DNA of 64,000 nucleotides from Fulvimonas soli. GTDB lineage: Bacteria > Pseudomonadota > Gammaproteobacteria > Xanthomonadales > Rhodanobacteraceae. Location: assembly GCF_003148905.1 (NCBI RefSeq), contig NZ_QGHC01000002.1:347041-411040 (forward strand). Direction: 5' to 3'. Shown in pieces: positions 37,724-46,760 of the stretch (within the stretch, counting starts at the first letter, position 1; each line of letters begins with the position of its first letter). A model generated the notes under the pieces. It saw only the letters and a list, made by a program, of their open reading frames with translations, made no database searches and was not told the DNA's origin. The translations under genes and the position numbers were made by a program.

Positions 37724-38284
37724 TCAAGGCGCCGGCGCCAGCGTCACGCTGAGGCCCAGCTTCACCTCGTCCGACAGCGTGGCGCGGTGGGCGGTCATGC
37801 CGAACTCGCTGCGCGAGACGCTGCCCTGCACTTCCAGCTGGCAGGGCCGCACGCCCGGCTGCGGGCAGGCCGCGGGGCGCAGCTCGAAGCGCACCGGGCG
37901 GGTCACGCCGCGCAGGGTCAGCAGGCCGTCCAGCTCGCCGCCCTCGGCCAGGGCGCGCAGCGGCACCGGGGCCGAGGCGAAGCGGATGGCCGGGTAGTGC
38001 GCGGCGTCGAAGAACGCCTCGGCCAGCGCGAAGCGGCGCATCCAGGCCGCCTCCATCACCACGCTGTCCACCGCGATGCTGGCGTCCACGCTGGCGGTGC
38101 CGTCCGGACGCAGCCGCACCTGGCCGGCGATGCCGGTGAAGCGGCCGCTGGCGGTGCGCAGCCACAGCAGGCGCACGCTGAACTGCGCGTGCGAGCGGTC
38201 CGGGTCGATGCGGTAGTCGCTGGCCCCGGCCGGCCGCCACGCGGCTCCCAGCGCGGCGAGCAGCAGGGCCAGCCGCCAGCTCAC
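37724..38284 (-). CDS. YceI-like periplasmic protein
   Basis: Predicted 186-residue protein. The GTG start at 38284 (VSWRLALLLAALGAA) overlaps the SixA stop (GTGA); it opens with a signal peptide. Mature sequence: DYRIDPDRSHAQFSVRLLWL, GRFTGIAGQVRLRPDG, the conserved RFASAPV and GVTRPVRFELR, and EVQGSVSRSEFGMTAHRATL, the YceI lipocalin-like fold that binds polyprenoid-type lipids in relatives. The ligand here is unknown. Last gene of the parA-sixA-yceI transcript. Confidence 0.88.
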   Translation of the reverse strand: MSWRLALLLAALGAAWRPAGASDYRIDPDRSHAQFSVRLLWLRTASGRFTGIAGQVRLRPDGTASVDASIAVDSVVMEAAWMRRFALAEAFFDAAHYPAIRFASAPVPLRALAEGGELDGLLTLRGVTRPVRFELRPAACPQPGVRPCQLEVQGSVSRSEFGMTAHRATLSDEVKLGLSVTLAPAP

Positions 38285-38754
38285 GGCGACCAGAAGGCGT
38301 CCAGCCGGGCGCCGCCCGGTTCCAGCGCGCCGCCCAGGTGCAGCACCGCCAGGCCCGCCGGCGGCATGCCGCGGAACTCGTCCGAGCGGCCTTCCACCAT
38401 CAGCGCCACCAGCCGCTCCACCCCGGGGTTGTGGCCGACCAGCAGCACGGTGCCGGCGTCGGCGTGCAGGTCGAGCAGGGCGAGCAGCTCGCCGGGGGTG
38501 GCGTCGTAGATCTCCTCGGCCAGCTGCGCGGCCAGCGGCTGCGCGGCGGCGGCCAGCGCCAGCTCGGCGGTCTGCCGGGTGCGCGCGGCCGGCGAGCACA
38601 GCACGCGGTCGATGCGCAGGCCGTGGCCGTGCAGCCAGCGGCCGGCGGCCTCGGCCTCCTGCCGGCCGCGCGCGCTGAGCGGCCGGGCGCGGTCCCCGTC
38701 GCCGGCGGTGGCGGGCAGCGCTTCGGCGTGGCGCAGCAGGATCAGCTCGTGCAT
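38281..38754 (-). CDS. sixA: SixA-like phosphohistidine phosphatase
   Basis: Predicted 157-residue phosphatase of the histidine-phosphatase family. The RHG motif is LILLRHAEALP at the N-terminus; CSPAARTRQTAEL and VLLVGHNPGVERLV carry the other catalytic residues. E. coli SixA dephosphorylates HPr-like or phosphotransfer proteins; the target here is unknown. GGAG lies just upstream of the ATG at 38754. It follows a ParA gene by 28 bp and overlaps the YceI gene start. Confidence 0.86.
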   Translation of the reverse strand: MHELILLRHAEALPATAGDGDRARPLSARGRQEAEAAGRWLHGHGLRIDRVLCSPAARTRQTAELALAAAAQPLAAQLAEEIYDATPGELLALLDLHADAGTVLLVGHNPGVERLVALMVEGRSDEFRGMPPAGLAVLHLGGALEPGGARLDAFWSP

Positions 38755-38782
38755 GGCGGAGCTCCAGGTGGGGCGGCGGGCG

Positions 38783-39415
38783 TCAGCGCTGGCGCTTGAT
38801 CCAGCGCAGCAGCGGCAGCCAGTCCTGCTGCTGGTTGCGCACCTGCTCGGAGTGGTAGTCGAAGATGCCCTTGCCCAGCGCGGTGAGCAGCACGTAGGCC
38901 TGGCTGTCGCGCAGCTGCGCCACCACCGGGAACGGCGCCTGCTCGGCGAGCCGGGCCAGCGCGTCCTGGCTGGCGTGGGTCCACGGCTTGAGGCGGTTGC
39001 CGACCAGCGCCACCGGCAGCTTGCCGCGCTTGATCCGGCCGAGCTCGCGGAGCCCGGCGAGGAAGCCCAGCGTGGCGTGCAGGTCGAACGAGGAGGGCAG
39101 CACCGGCACCAGCAGCACGTCGGCCTGCTCGACGAAGGGCTCCAGCTCGCGCTCGCCGGAGCCGGCGGCGGTGTCGATCAGCACCCGCTCGGTGTCGTCC
39201 GGCAGCTTCTGCAGCGCCTTGCGGCCGCCCTCCAGGCCGAGCACGCCCGGCACGTTGTCGGGCCGCAGGCCGGCCCAGCGGTAGCTGGAGCCCTGGCGGT
39301 CGGCGTCGACGATCGCCGTGCGCTTGCCCTGCTGCGACCAGTGCGAGGCCAGCTGGGTCACCAGCGTGCTCTTGCCGCATCCCCCCTTGCTGCTTGCCAC
39401 CAGTACCGTGAGCAT
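38783..39415 (-). CDS. Orphan ParA family ATPase
   Basis: Predicted 210-residue ParA/MinD-type ATPase. N-terminal deviant Walker A SSKGGCGKST, switch region IVDADRQGSS, and VLIDTAAGSG; the C-terminal DSQAYVLLTALGKGIFDYHS follows. There is no ParB or centromere-like array nearby, so it is not a chromosome-segregation pair. Orphan ParAs position other cargo such as chemoreceptors, pili or carboxysomes; none is visible here. It leads the sixA-yceI transcript, with only a 29-bp gap. Confidence 0.85.
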   Translation of the reverse strand: MLTVLVASSKGGCGKSTLVTQLASHWSQQGKRTAIVDADRQGSSYRWAGLRPDNVPGVLGLEGGRKALQKLPDDTERVLIDTAAGSGERELEPFVEQADVLLVPVLPSSFDLHATLGFLAGLRELGRIKRGKLPVALVGNRLKPWTHASQDALARLAEQAPFPVVAQLRDSQAYVLLTALGKGIFDYHSEQVRNQQQDWLPLLRWIKRQR

Positions 39416-39488
39416 CCGGTCACCCCCGCCGCGAAAGGTGGCCCAAGCCTAGCGGGGGACGGCGGAACAGGGAACAGGCGGCGCGGCC

Positions 39489-40505
39489 CTACTTGTCCTG
39501 CGCCGCCGCCTGCGGCTCCCAGTCGGCCGGCGGCTCGGTGGGGATGCCGCGGTCGCGCAGCGCCGCCAGCACCAGGCTCATCTCGGTGCCGCCGCTGCGC
39601 GCCAGCGCCAGCAGGTGCTGCGCCAGCGCGGGCTCGGCGGGCGCGCGGGCGGACAGGCCGGCGAAGTTCTGCACCTGCCAGACCAGGTCGCGGCGGGCGC
39701 GCTTGGCGTCCTCCTGGCGGGCGGGATCGTCGTCGAGCGTCTCGCGCAGGTGCAGGCCGAGCGAGCGCGCCAGCGGGCTGGAGCCCCATTCGAGCAGCTT
39801 GCCCAGCTTGAGGCAGTCGGCCTTCACGCCGGCGTCGCCGGCGCCTTCCTCGCACAGCTTGGCCGCGGCCTGCAGGCCCGGCTGCGGCTGCGTGCCGGCC
39901 AGGCCGAACACCAGCACGGCCTGGGTGCCGGCGGGGCCGCCCTGCGGGCCCAGCGCGGCCGGCGGGGGCGGCAGCAGGGTGACGTTGCTGGCCAGCGCCT
40001 GCAGGCTGGCGCCGGTGTAGTCGTCGTAGAGCTTGGCGGCGGCGGCCCTGGCCAGGTCGGCGCGGGCCTCGTCCTTTTTCATGTCGCGCAGGTCCAGGCC
40101 GAGCTTGAGCAGCCACACCGCGGCGTTGTCGGGGGCCTCCTGCACCAGCGCGGCGAGCGCCGCGGCGTTCGGGCAGGCGTCGGCGCGCTCGTCGCAGTCG
40201 GCCAGGCGCACCCAGTCCACCGCCGGGCCGTGGTCGGAGGCCGCCGCGGCGCGGCCGATCAGGGCGTGGAAGTCGCTGAGCCTGGGCGGGTCCGGCAGCG
40301 GCCGCGCGAGCAGGGCGGCCGCGAGCAGCGGCATCGCGTCGGCGCGCGGCGCCAGCACGCTGACCAGGTCGCGCTGGAAGGCGAGCCGGGCCTGGGTGCG
40401 CGCCGCGTCGGCCTTGCGCGCGGCGGCCTGGTCGGTGGCGTGGACGGGCTGGGCCGCGGACAGTGCGCAGGCCAGGCCGAGGGCGAGATACCGCAATCCG
40501 CGCAT
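39489..40505 (-). CDS. Exported protein of unknown function
   Basis: Predicted 338-residue protein with a signal peptide (MRGLRYLALGLACALSAAQPVHA). The mature part is strongly helical and Ala-rich with four cysteines (ADCDERADACPN, AAKLCEEG, KADCLKLG), which may form disulfides. No known domain is recognised. It precedes the ParA operon on the same strand by about 75 bp. Confidence 0.7.
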   Translation of the reverse strand: MRGLRYLALGLACALSAAQPVHATDQAAARKADAARTQARLAFQRDLVSVLAPRADAMPLLAAALLARPLPDPPRLSDFHALIGRAAAASDHGPAVDWVRLADCDERADACPNAAALAALVQEAPDNAAVWLLKLGLDLRDMKKDEARADLARAAAAKLYDDYTGASLQALASNVTLLPPPPAALGPQGGPAGTQAVLVFGLAGTQPQPGLQAAAKLCEEGAGDAGVKADCLKLGKLLEWGSSPLARSLGLHLRETLDDDPARQEDAKRARRDLVWQVQNFAGLSARAPAEPALAQHLLALARSGGTEMSLVLAALRDRGIPTEPPADWEPQAAAQDK

Positions 40506-40592
40506 GACGATCTCCTTGCGCCAAAGCGGCCAGCATACGGGACATGGATTAAGCGCACCTGATCCGCCGCGCGCGCGGGTGTCGCCGCGCGC

Positions 40593-40610
40593 CCATGCTT
40601 GTTAGCATGG
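40593..40610. promoter_or_regulatory. Hairpin in the leader of the small membrane protein gene
   Basis: CCATGC-TTGTTA-GCATGG is a perfect 6-bp stem with a 6-base loop, about 75 bp upstream of the gene at 40683. It could be an operator or a leader hairpin; the partner is unknown. Confidence 0.35.
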
Positions 40611-40682
40611 CCGCTCGAACGAGACGCGCGTCGGCAGGAGCCCTGCGTCGATCGACCCGCAACCGCCACGGGGAGAGATGTA

Positions 40683-40880
40683 GTGGATCAGTTTTCGATG
40701 ATGGCCGCGCACGGCGCGCCATGGTTCGCCGGCTGGGGCACGCTGGCGCTGGTCAACGCCGGGCTGGCGCAGGGCAAGAACCGCAGCGGGCTGGGCTGGT
40801 TCCTGCTGTCGCTGCTGCTGGGGCCGCTGGCCACGCTGCTGCTGGTGCTGCTGCCGAAGGTGCGCGACAGGATGTTTTGA
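40683..40880 (+). CDS. Small two-helix membrane protein
   Basis: Predicted 65-residue protein with a GTG start at 40683 preceded by GGGGAGA. It reads VDQFSMMAAHGAPWFAGWGT and then two hydrophobic stretches (GTLALVNAGLAQG and FLLSLLLGPLATLLLVLLP), ending KVRDRMF. It has the look of a small inner-membrane protein with an N-in or hairpin topology. No family is assigned. Start choice: an upstream ATG at 40599 would prefix a stretch that looks non-coding. Confidence 0.68.
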   Translation: MDQFSMMAAHGAPWFAGWGTLALVNAGLAQGKNRSGLGWFLLSLLLGPLATLLLVLLPKVRDRMF

Positions 40881-40939
40881 GTGAGGGGTGAGAGGCGAGG
40901 GTGCATGATCGTGCGCCCTCGCTACTCGACCCTCATGCC

Positions 40940-41794
40940 TCAGCCCTCGCCCAGCGCCTCGCGCATGAACTCCGGCAGGGCCAGCGCGCCCTTGTGCACC
41001 TCGGCGTTGTAGTAGCGGGTCGGGAAGCCCTTGCTGAGCGCGCCGCGCTCGCGGAAGCCGGACAGGTCGCCGCCCTTGCGCGCCATCGTGCAGCTCCACC
41101 AGCCGGTGGGGTAGCACGGCTGCGGGAACGGCAGCGTCTTCACCGCGGAGAAGCCCGCGGTGCGCATCGCCGAGCGCATCGACTTGATCAGCTCCAGGTG
41201 CGCCAGCGGCGACTCGCTCTGCTGCACCAGGATGCCGCCGTGGCGCAGCGCCTTGAAGCAGCTGGAATAGAACGCCGCGTTGAACAGGCCCTCGGCGGGG
41301 CCCACCGGGTCGGTGGAGTCCACGATCACCAGGTCCAGCGACTCCGGCTCGGCTTCGGCCATGTACTTGATGCCGTCGATGAACAGCAGCTCGGCGCGCG
41401 GGTCGCCGTTGGACTCGCACAGCTCCGGGAAGTACTGCTCGGCCAGGCGGGTGACGCGCTCGTCGATCTCCACCTGCACCGCGCTCTCGACCTCCTCGTG
41501 CTTGAGCACCTCGCGCAGCGTGCCGCAGTCGCCGCCGCCGATGATCACCACCCGCTTGGCGCGCGCGTGGGTGAACAGCGCCGGGTGGGTCATCATCTCG
41601 TGGTAGAGGAAGTTGTCGCGGCTGGTCAGCATCACGCAGCCGTCGATCACCATCAGGTTGCCCCAGTCGGTGGTCTGGTAGATCTCGATGGTCTGGAACG
41701 GGGTCTTCTCCGCGTGCAGCAGTTTCTCCACGCGGTAGCCGATGGAGGAGCCGGAGGCCTGGTGGGCTTCGGTGAACCAGCTGAGCTGCGACAT
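40940..41794 (-). CDS. speE: Spermidine synthase
   Basis: Predicted 284-residue aminopropyltransferase that makes spermidine from putrescine and decarboxylated SAM. The ATG at 41794 (MSQLSWFTEAHQASGSSIGY) is the proper start. Motifs: MVIDGCVMLTSRDNFLYHEM, VIIGGGDCGTLREVL, VEIDERV, and the catalytic DSTDPVGPAEGLF. It is divergent from speA; minus-strand ATTGTA (41842-41847) reads TACAAT and is a possible -10. Together with speA it supports putrescine and spermidine synthesis; speB and speD are not in the window. Confidence 0.94.
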   Translation of the reverse strand: MSQLSWFTEAHQASGSSIGYRVEKLLHAEKTPFQTIEIYQTTDWGNLMVIDGCVMLTSRDNFLYHEMMTHPALFTHARAKRVVIIGGGDCGTLREVLKHEEVESAVQVEIDERVTRLAEQYFPELCESNGDPRAELLFIDGIKYMAEAEPESLDLVIVDSTDPVGPAEGLFNAAFYSSCFKALRHGGILVQQSESPLAHLELIKSMRSAMRTAGFSAVKTLPFPQPCYPTGWWSCTMARKGGDLSGFRERGALSKGFPTRYYNAEVHKGALALPEFMREALGEG

Positions 41795-42051
41795 GGCGGT
41801 GGGGGTCCTGGCGGTGCGGTGGTGAAGACAAACAGCTGGGCATTGTAGCGGGAACCGCCGCCGCCTGCCGCCGTCCTTGACCGCGCATTGTCGCAACGGC
41901 CCATTACAATGCGCCCTCGGCCGCGCCGCCCCGGCGCGGCCGCCAGCTCCCCCGGCCCCGCGGCGTGCGAGGCTTCCGGCCGGCGGGCAGGCTGTTCGTC
42001 AAGGCTCGCCGCTGCGACGACATCGTCCGTTTGCACAAGGAGATACCGTCC

Positions 42052-43941
42052 ATGGCGAGTTCCTGGAACCTCGACGCCGCCCGCCACACCTACGCGATGG
42101 CGCACTGGGGCGACGGCTACGTCGACGTCAACCAGGCCGGCGAGATCGCGATGCGCCCGCGCGGCGCGCGCGGCCCGGCGCTGCCGCTGCCGGCCATCGT
42201 CGAGCGCGCGCGCGCCGAGGGGCTGCGGCTGCCGCTGCTGGTGCGCTTCCCCGACATCCTCGCCGACCGCCTGGCGCGCCTCCAGGGCGCCTTCGCCAGG
42301 GCGATCGGCGAGTGGAACTACGCGGGCGGCTATACGGCCATCTATCCGATCAAGGTGAACCAGCAGCGCGGCGTGGTGGCCGAGCTGGTCGCCGCCGGCA
42401 CCGAGGGCTTCGGCCTGGAGGCCGGCTCCAAGCCCGAGCTGATGGCGGTACTGGCGATGGCGCGGCCCGGCTCGATCGTGATCTGCAACGGCTACAAGGA
42501 CCGCGAGTACGTGCGCCTGGCGCTGATCGGCTTGAAGCTCGGCCTGCGCGTGCACATCGTGATCGAGAAGCTGTCCGAGCTCGACCACGTGTTCGCCGAG
42601 GCGAAGGCGCTGGACGTGGAGCCGCTGCTCGGCGTGCGCGTGCGCCTGGCCTCGATCGGCGCCGGCAAGTGGCAGAACACCGGCGGCGACAAGGGCAAGT
42701 TCGGCCTCTCGCCCGCGCAGGTGCTCACCCTGGTCGAGCGGCTGGACCGGGCCGGCCTCAAGCACGCGCTGCGGCTGCAGCACTTCCACATGGGTTCGCA
42801 GATCTCCAACGTGCGCGACATCGCCAACGGCATGCGCGAGGCCACGCGCTACTTCGTGGAGCTGACCCGGCTGGGCGTGCCGCTGGAGACCGTCGACGTC
42901 GGCGGCGGTCTGGGCGTGGACTACGAGGGCTCGCGCTCGCGCAGCCACAACTCGATCAACTACTCGCTGGAGCAGTACGCGGCGACCATCGTGCAGTCGC
43001 TGGCCGAAGCCGTGGAAGCGGAGGGATTGAAGGCGCCGCACATCCTCACCGAGGCCGGCCGCGCGATGACCGCGCACCACGCCGTGCTGGTGGTCAACGT
43101 GAGCGAGGTGGAGCCGGTGCCGGCCGGCAGCATTCCCGCGCCGCGCGCCGACGAGCCGGCGGTGCTGCGCCACCTGCGCGAGGTGCACGCCGAGCTGGAC
43201 GTGCGCCCGCCGCTGGAGCTGTACCACGAGGCGCAGCACCACCTGGCCGAGGGCCAGGCGCTGTACGCGCTGGGCCAGCTCGCGCTGGCCGACCGCGCGC
43301 GGCTGGACGAGCTCTACTACGCCATCGCCAACGCGGTGCGCGCGCGCCTCACGCCCGCCGAGCGCGCGCACCGGCAGGCGCTGGACGAGCTGGACGAGAA
43401 GCTGGTGGACAAGTACTTCGTCAACTTCTCGGTGTTCGAGTCGGTGCCGGATGTGTGGGCGATCGAGCAGATCTTCCCGATCGCGCCGATCGCGCGGCTG
43501 CACGAGGAACCCACCCGGCGCGGCGTGCTGGTCGACCTCACCTGCGACTCCGACGGCCGCATCGACCACTACGTCGACGCCGAGGGCGTGGACGTGAGCC
43601 TGCCGCTGCACGCGCTGCGCGAGGGCGAGAGCTACCGCCTGGGCATCTTCATGGTCGGCGCCTACCAGGAGACCCTGGGCGACATCCACAACCTGTTCGG
43701 CGACACCGACGCGGTGAACGTGCGCGTGGACGGCGACGGCTTCGCCTTCGCGCACACCCGCCGCGGCGACACCACCGACCTGATGCTCGACTACGTGGGC
43801 TACGACCTCGCCGCGCTGCGCGCGCGCTACCGCGAGCGCATCGCCGCCGCGGGCATCGCGGGCGAGGCGGCGGAGCAGCTGTACCGCACGCTCGACGGCG
43901 GCCTGACCGCGTACACCTACCTCGCCGACGACGGGAAGTGA
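42052..43941 (+). CDS. speA: Biosynthetic arginine decarboxylase
   Basis: Predicted 629-residue PLP enzyme that converts arginine to agmatine for polyamine synthesis. AAGGAG (42037-42042) precedes the ATG at 42052. Catalytic PLP lysine is Lys101 in YTAIYPIKVNQQR; the fold-III barrel and later VEPVPAGSIPAPR, AEGQALYALGQLALADRARL, and the C-terminal NCFNL-like region are typical. A TACAAT at 41905-41910 may be its -10. Length matches SpeA. It is divergent from speE, an expected polyamine pairing. Confidence 0.94.
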   Translation: MASSWNLDAARHTYAMAHWGDGYVDVNQAGEIAMRPRGARGPALPLPAIVERARAEGLRLPLLVRFPDILADRLARLQGAFARAIGEWNYAGGYTAIYPIKVNQQRGVVAELVAAGTEGFGLEAGSKPELMAVLAMARPGSIVICNGYKDREYVRLALIGLKLGLRVHIVIEKLSELDHVFAEAKALDVEPLLGVRVRLASIGAGKWQNTGGDKGKFGLSPAQVLTLVERLDRAGLKHALRLQHFHMGSQISNVRDIANGMREATRYFVELTRLGVPLETVDVGGGLGVDYEGSRSRSHNSINYSLEQYAATIVQSLAEAVEAEGLKAPHILTEAGRAMTAHHAVLVVNVSEVEPVPAGSIPAPRADEPAVLRHLREVHAELDVRPPLELYHEAQHHLAEGQALYALGQLALADRARLDELYYAIANAVRARLTPAERAHRQALDELDEKLVDKYFVNFSVFESVPDVWAIEQIFPIAPIARLHEEPTRRGVLVDLTCDSDGRIDHYVDAEGVDVSLPLHALREGESYRLGIFMVGAYQETLGDIHNLFGDTDAVNVRVDGDGFAFAHTRRGDTTDLMLDYVGYDLAALRARYRERIAAAGIAGEAAEQLYRTLDGGLTAYTYLADDGK

Positions 43942-44032
43942 CGGGCCCATCCTCCCGATGCAGCCCGTGGCCGGCCGGAACGGCCCTGCCTGTCCGCAGC
44001 CATGCGTGGCATGCGCCGTGCCCGCGCTTTGC

Positions 44033-44121
44033 TCGTCATTCCGGCGCAGGCCGGAATCCAGTGACGGTATGGCCTGGGCAGGCGTAATCGCTACTGGATC
44101 CCGGCCTGCGCCGGGACGACG
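44033..44121. repeat. Inverted repeat of the CGTCATTCCGG family
   Basis: Two arms (about 44033-44062, TCGTCATTCCGGCGCAGGCC onward, and 44093-44121) are imperfect reverse complements. The same motif bounds the element at 31286-31466. It lies in the gap after speA. A 30-bp hairpin is likely in either transcript direction. Confidence 0.6.
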
Positions 44122-44696
44122 GCGAGGAAAGGCGGGGCGTAAGCGAAAATGCGGCCGTTGTGGTGATGCCGGAGCGAGCGAGGCGCGGCAAGCCGCGACA
44201 CCCATCCCTGGCCTCGGTTGACGGCGACGGCGCGGAGTGGCCGGAGGTCCAACGGGAGGAGCCACGCCTGCTCCAAGGTGCCTCGAGCGTCAAGGCCCGT
44301 AGGGTCGGCGGGTCTCACTGGCCGTTTCTCTTGGCTGCTTCTCTTTGGGCCAGCAAAAGCCCGCCGCAGGCGAGCAACCTGGCCGCCAAGGCTGGCTAAG
44401 CGCAGGGCTTGAACATCGGATATTGCAGCCCGCGTGGCGTCGTCCGGGCCGATTGCAGACGAGCCGGATCGGCGCCACTTCCCGCGACAGCAGGCGGCGG
44501 CCCTGGCCCGCGACCGCCGGGCACAGGACGAACCTCAGCTCGTCCAGCAACCCGGCGACCGGCAGGGCCCGCCGCCGCGCCATGCCGCCCGGGGCGCCGA
44601 CACGGGCCGCGCCGCCGCCCCCTTGCCCCAAAGCCTGATGGCGCCGTCACATCCGGCGCCTACAATGCGGGTCTCCCCACGCACGGAGTTCCCTCC
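44122..44696. other. 575-bp gene-free stretch before bdhA
   Basis: Several short ORFs on both strands exist here but none has a recognisable domain, a ribosome binding site or codon use like the neighbours. The dyad GGCGCC-N9-GGCGCC (about 44640-44660) and TACAAT (44661-44666) just before bdhA are possible promoter elements. Otherwise I see nothing. Confidence 0.5.
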
Positions 44697-45482
44697 ATGA
44701 GCAGTCTCGACGGCAAGGCCGCCCTGATCACCGGCGCGGCCAGCGGCATCGGCAAGGCGATCGCGGAGCTGTACGCCAGGCACGGCGCCAAGGTGGCGAT
44801 CTGCGACATCAACCAGCAGGCGGCGGACGCCACCGCGGCGGAAATCGTCAAGGCCGGCGGCCAGGCCGTCGGCATCGCCATGGACGTCACCGACGAGGCC
44901 GCGGTGAACGCCGGCACCGACAAGGTGGTGGAGACCTTCGGCGCGCTGGACATCCTGATCTCCAACGCCGGCGTGCAGATCATCAACCCGATCGACCAGT
45001 TCGCCTTCGCCGACTGGAAGAAGATGCTGGCGATCCACCTCGACGGCGGCTTCCTCACCACCAAGGCCGCGCTCAAGCACATGTACCGGGGCGACCGCGG
45101 CGGCATCGTGATCTACATGGGCTCGGTGCACTCGCACGAGGCGTCCAAGCTCAAGGCGCCCTACGTCACCGCCAAGCACGGCCTGCTCGGCCTGGCGCGC
45201 ACGCTGGCGAAGGAGGGCGCCGCGCACAACGTGCGCGCGCACGTGATCTGCCCCGGCTTCGTGCGCACGCCGCTGGTGGAGAAGCAGATCCCCGAGCAGG
45301 CCAAGGAGCTGGGCATCAGCGAGGACGAGGTGGTGAAGAACGTGATGCTGAAGGACACGGTCGACGGCGTGTTCACCACGGTGGAGGACATCGCGCAGAC
45401 CGCGCTGTACCTGGCCACCTTCCCGTCCGCCGCGCTGACCGGGCAGAGCATCGTGGTCAGCCACGGCTGGTACATGCAGTAG
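44697..45482 (+). CDS. bdhA: 3-hydroxybutyrate dehydrogenase
   Basis: Predicted 261-residue SDR that oxidises (R)-3-hydroxybutyrate to acetoacetate. TGxxxGIG motif [38 protein letters not shown], catalytic [20 protein letters not shown], and the PHB-type C-terminus [14 protein letters not shown]. The patatin gene starts 3 bp after its stop and is probably co-transcribed, as bdhA and patatin genes often are. This fits polyhydroxybutyrate or ketone-body use. Confidence 0.93.
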   Translation: MSSLDGKAALITGAASGIGKAIAELYARHGAKVAICDINQQAADATAAEIVKAGGQAVGIAMDVTDEAAVNAGTDKVVETFGALDILISNAGVQIINPIDQFAFADWKKMLAIHLDGGFLTTKAALKHMYRGDRGGIVIYMGSVHSHEASKLKAPYVTAKHGLLGLARTLAKEGAAHNVRAHVICPGFVRTPLVEKQIPEQAKELGISEDEVVKNVMLKDTVDGVFTTVEDIAQTALYLATFPSAALTGQSIVVSHGWYMQ

Positions 45483-45484
45483 CG

Positions 45485-46666
45485 ATGGCGGCCCGTGCGC
45501 AGAAGAGAGCGCGGCCGTCGCTGGCCGCGCGGGTGGCGCGCGACTACCGCCTGCTGGCGCTGGTGCTGCAGGGCGGCGGCGCGCTCGGCGCCTACCAGGC
45601 CGGCGTGTACGAGGGCCTGGAGGCCGAGGGGCTGGCCCCGCACTGGGTCGCCGGCATCTCGATCGGCGCGCTCAACGCCGCGATCATCGCGGGCAACCCG
45701 CCCGGGCGCCGGGTGCAGCGGCTGCGCGAGTTCTGGGAGACGGTGTGCCGCTCGCCGCTGTGGCCGTCGCCGCCGTCGCTGCCCTGGCTGGACGGCATCG
45801 ACTGGCCCACGGCGGTGCGCACCGGCCTGAGCGGCGTGGCGGCCTGGCGCGCGCTGACCGAGGGGCAGGCCGGCTTCTTCACCCCGCGCGTGCCCTCGCC
45901 GCTGCTGCAGCCCCACGGCGCGCCGGACACCGCCAGCTGGTACGACACCGCGCCGCTGCGCGCCACGCTGGAGCGGCTGGCCGACTTCGAGCGGATCAAC
46001 GACGCCCGCGCGATGCGCGTCTCGGTGGGCGCGGTGAACGTGCGCAGCGGCAACTTCGTCTACTTCGACAACACCAGGGAACGCCTGCGGCCGGAGCACT
46101 TCATGGCCTCCGGCGCGCTGCCGCCGGGCTTCCCGGCGGTGGAGATCGACGGCGAGTTCTACTGGGACGGCGGGCTGGTCTCCAACACGCCGCTGTACCG
46201 CGTGCTCACCGAGCAGGCGCACCGCAACGCGCTGGTGTTCCAGGTCGACCTGTGGCCGGCCCGCGGCGAGCTGCCGCGCGACATGGGCAGCGTGGCCGAG
46301 CGGGCGAAGGAGATCCAGTTCTCCAGTCGCACCCGCCTGGTCACCGAGTACATGCACCGCTGCCACCGCCAGCAGCGCCTGCTGCACGACCTGATGGCGC
46401 TGGTGCCGGCGGCGCGGCGCGGCGACCCGGCCTACCGCCGCGCCGAGCACGAGGCCAGCGGTGCGCTGACCAACCTGGTGCACCTGATCTACCGCGACCA
46501 GCCCTACGAGGGGCACTACAAGGACTACGAGTTCAGCGAGGCGAGCATGCGCCAGCACTGGAAGAGCGGCCTGGCGGACATGCGCCACACGCTGGCGCAC
46601 CACGAATGGCTGGCGCTGCCCACGCGGGAGCATCCGTTCGTGACCCACGACGTGCACCGCACCTGA
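45485..46666 (+). CDS. Patatin-like phospholipase
   Basis: Predicted 393-residue protein with an N-terminal patatin domain: oxyanion hole LQGGGALGAYQAGVYEGL, nucleophile GISIG (GxSxG), and catalytic Asp in the DGG motif FYWDGGLVSN. The C-terminal 150 residues (VLTEQAHRNALVFQVDLWPA through MRQHWKSGLADMRHTLAHHE) match the DUF3734-type extension seen in bdhA-linked patatins. A lipid or PHB-granule esterase role is inferred from the operon. It starts 3 bp after bdhA; no signal peptide. Confidence 0.88.
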   Translation: MAARAQKRARPSLAARVARDYRLLALVLQGGGALGAYQAGVYEGLEAEGLAPHWVAGISIGALNAAIIAGNPPGRRVQRLREFWETVCRSPLWPSPPSLPWLDGIDWPTAVRTGLSGVAAWRALTEGQAGFFTPRVPSPLLQPHGAPDTASWYDTAPLRATLERLADFERINDARAMRVSVGAVNVRSGNFVYFDNTRERLRPEHFMASGALPPGFPAVEIDGEFYWDGGLVSNTPLYRVLTEQAHRNALVFQVDLWPARGELPRDMGSVAERAKEIQFSSRTRLVTEYMHRCHRQQRLLHDLMALVPAARRGDPAYRRAEHEASGALTNLVHLIYRDQPYEGHYKDYEFSEASMRQHWKSGLADMRHTLAHHEWLALPTREHPFVTHDVHRT

Positions 46667-46689
46667 CCGTTTTCCTGCGCTTGCGGCAG

Positions 46690-46735
46690 CGCCCTCTCCC
46701 CTCCGGGGAGAGGGCCGGGGTGAGGGGCCGGACTC
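46690..46735. repeat. Single CCCTCTCC repeat unit
   Basis: CCCTCTCCCCTCCGGGGAGA then GGGCCGGGGTGAGGGGCCGG, a copy of the unit found at 15120 and 32210. It lies in the 94-bp convergent gap between the patatin and SDR genes and would form a hairpin. Confidence 0.6.
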
Positions 46736-46760
46736 GCGGCAAGCCGTGCTGCTCGTGTCC

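Noticed and set aside
44160..44700. Several short ORFs on both strands after speA
   Set aside because: No domain, no ribosome binding site, and part of the sequence resembles repeat-derived translations seen elsewhere.
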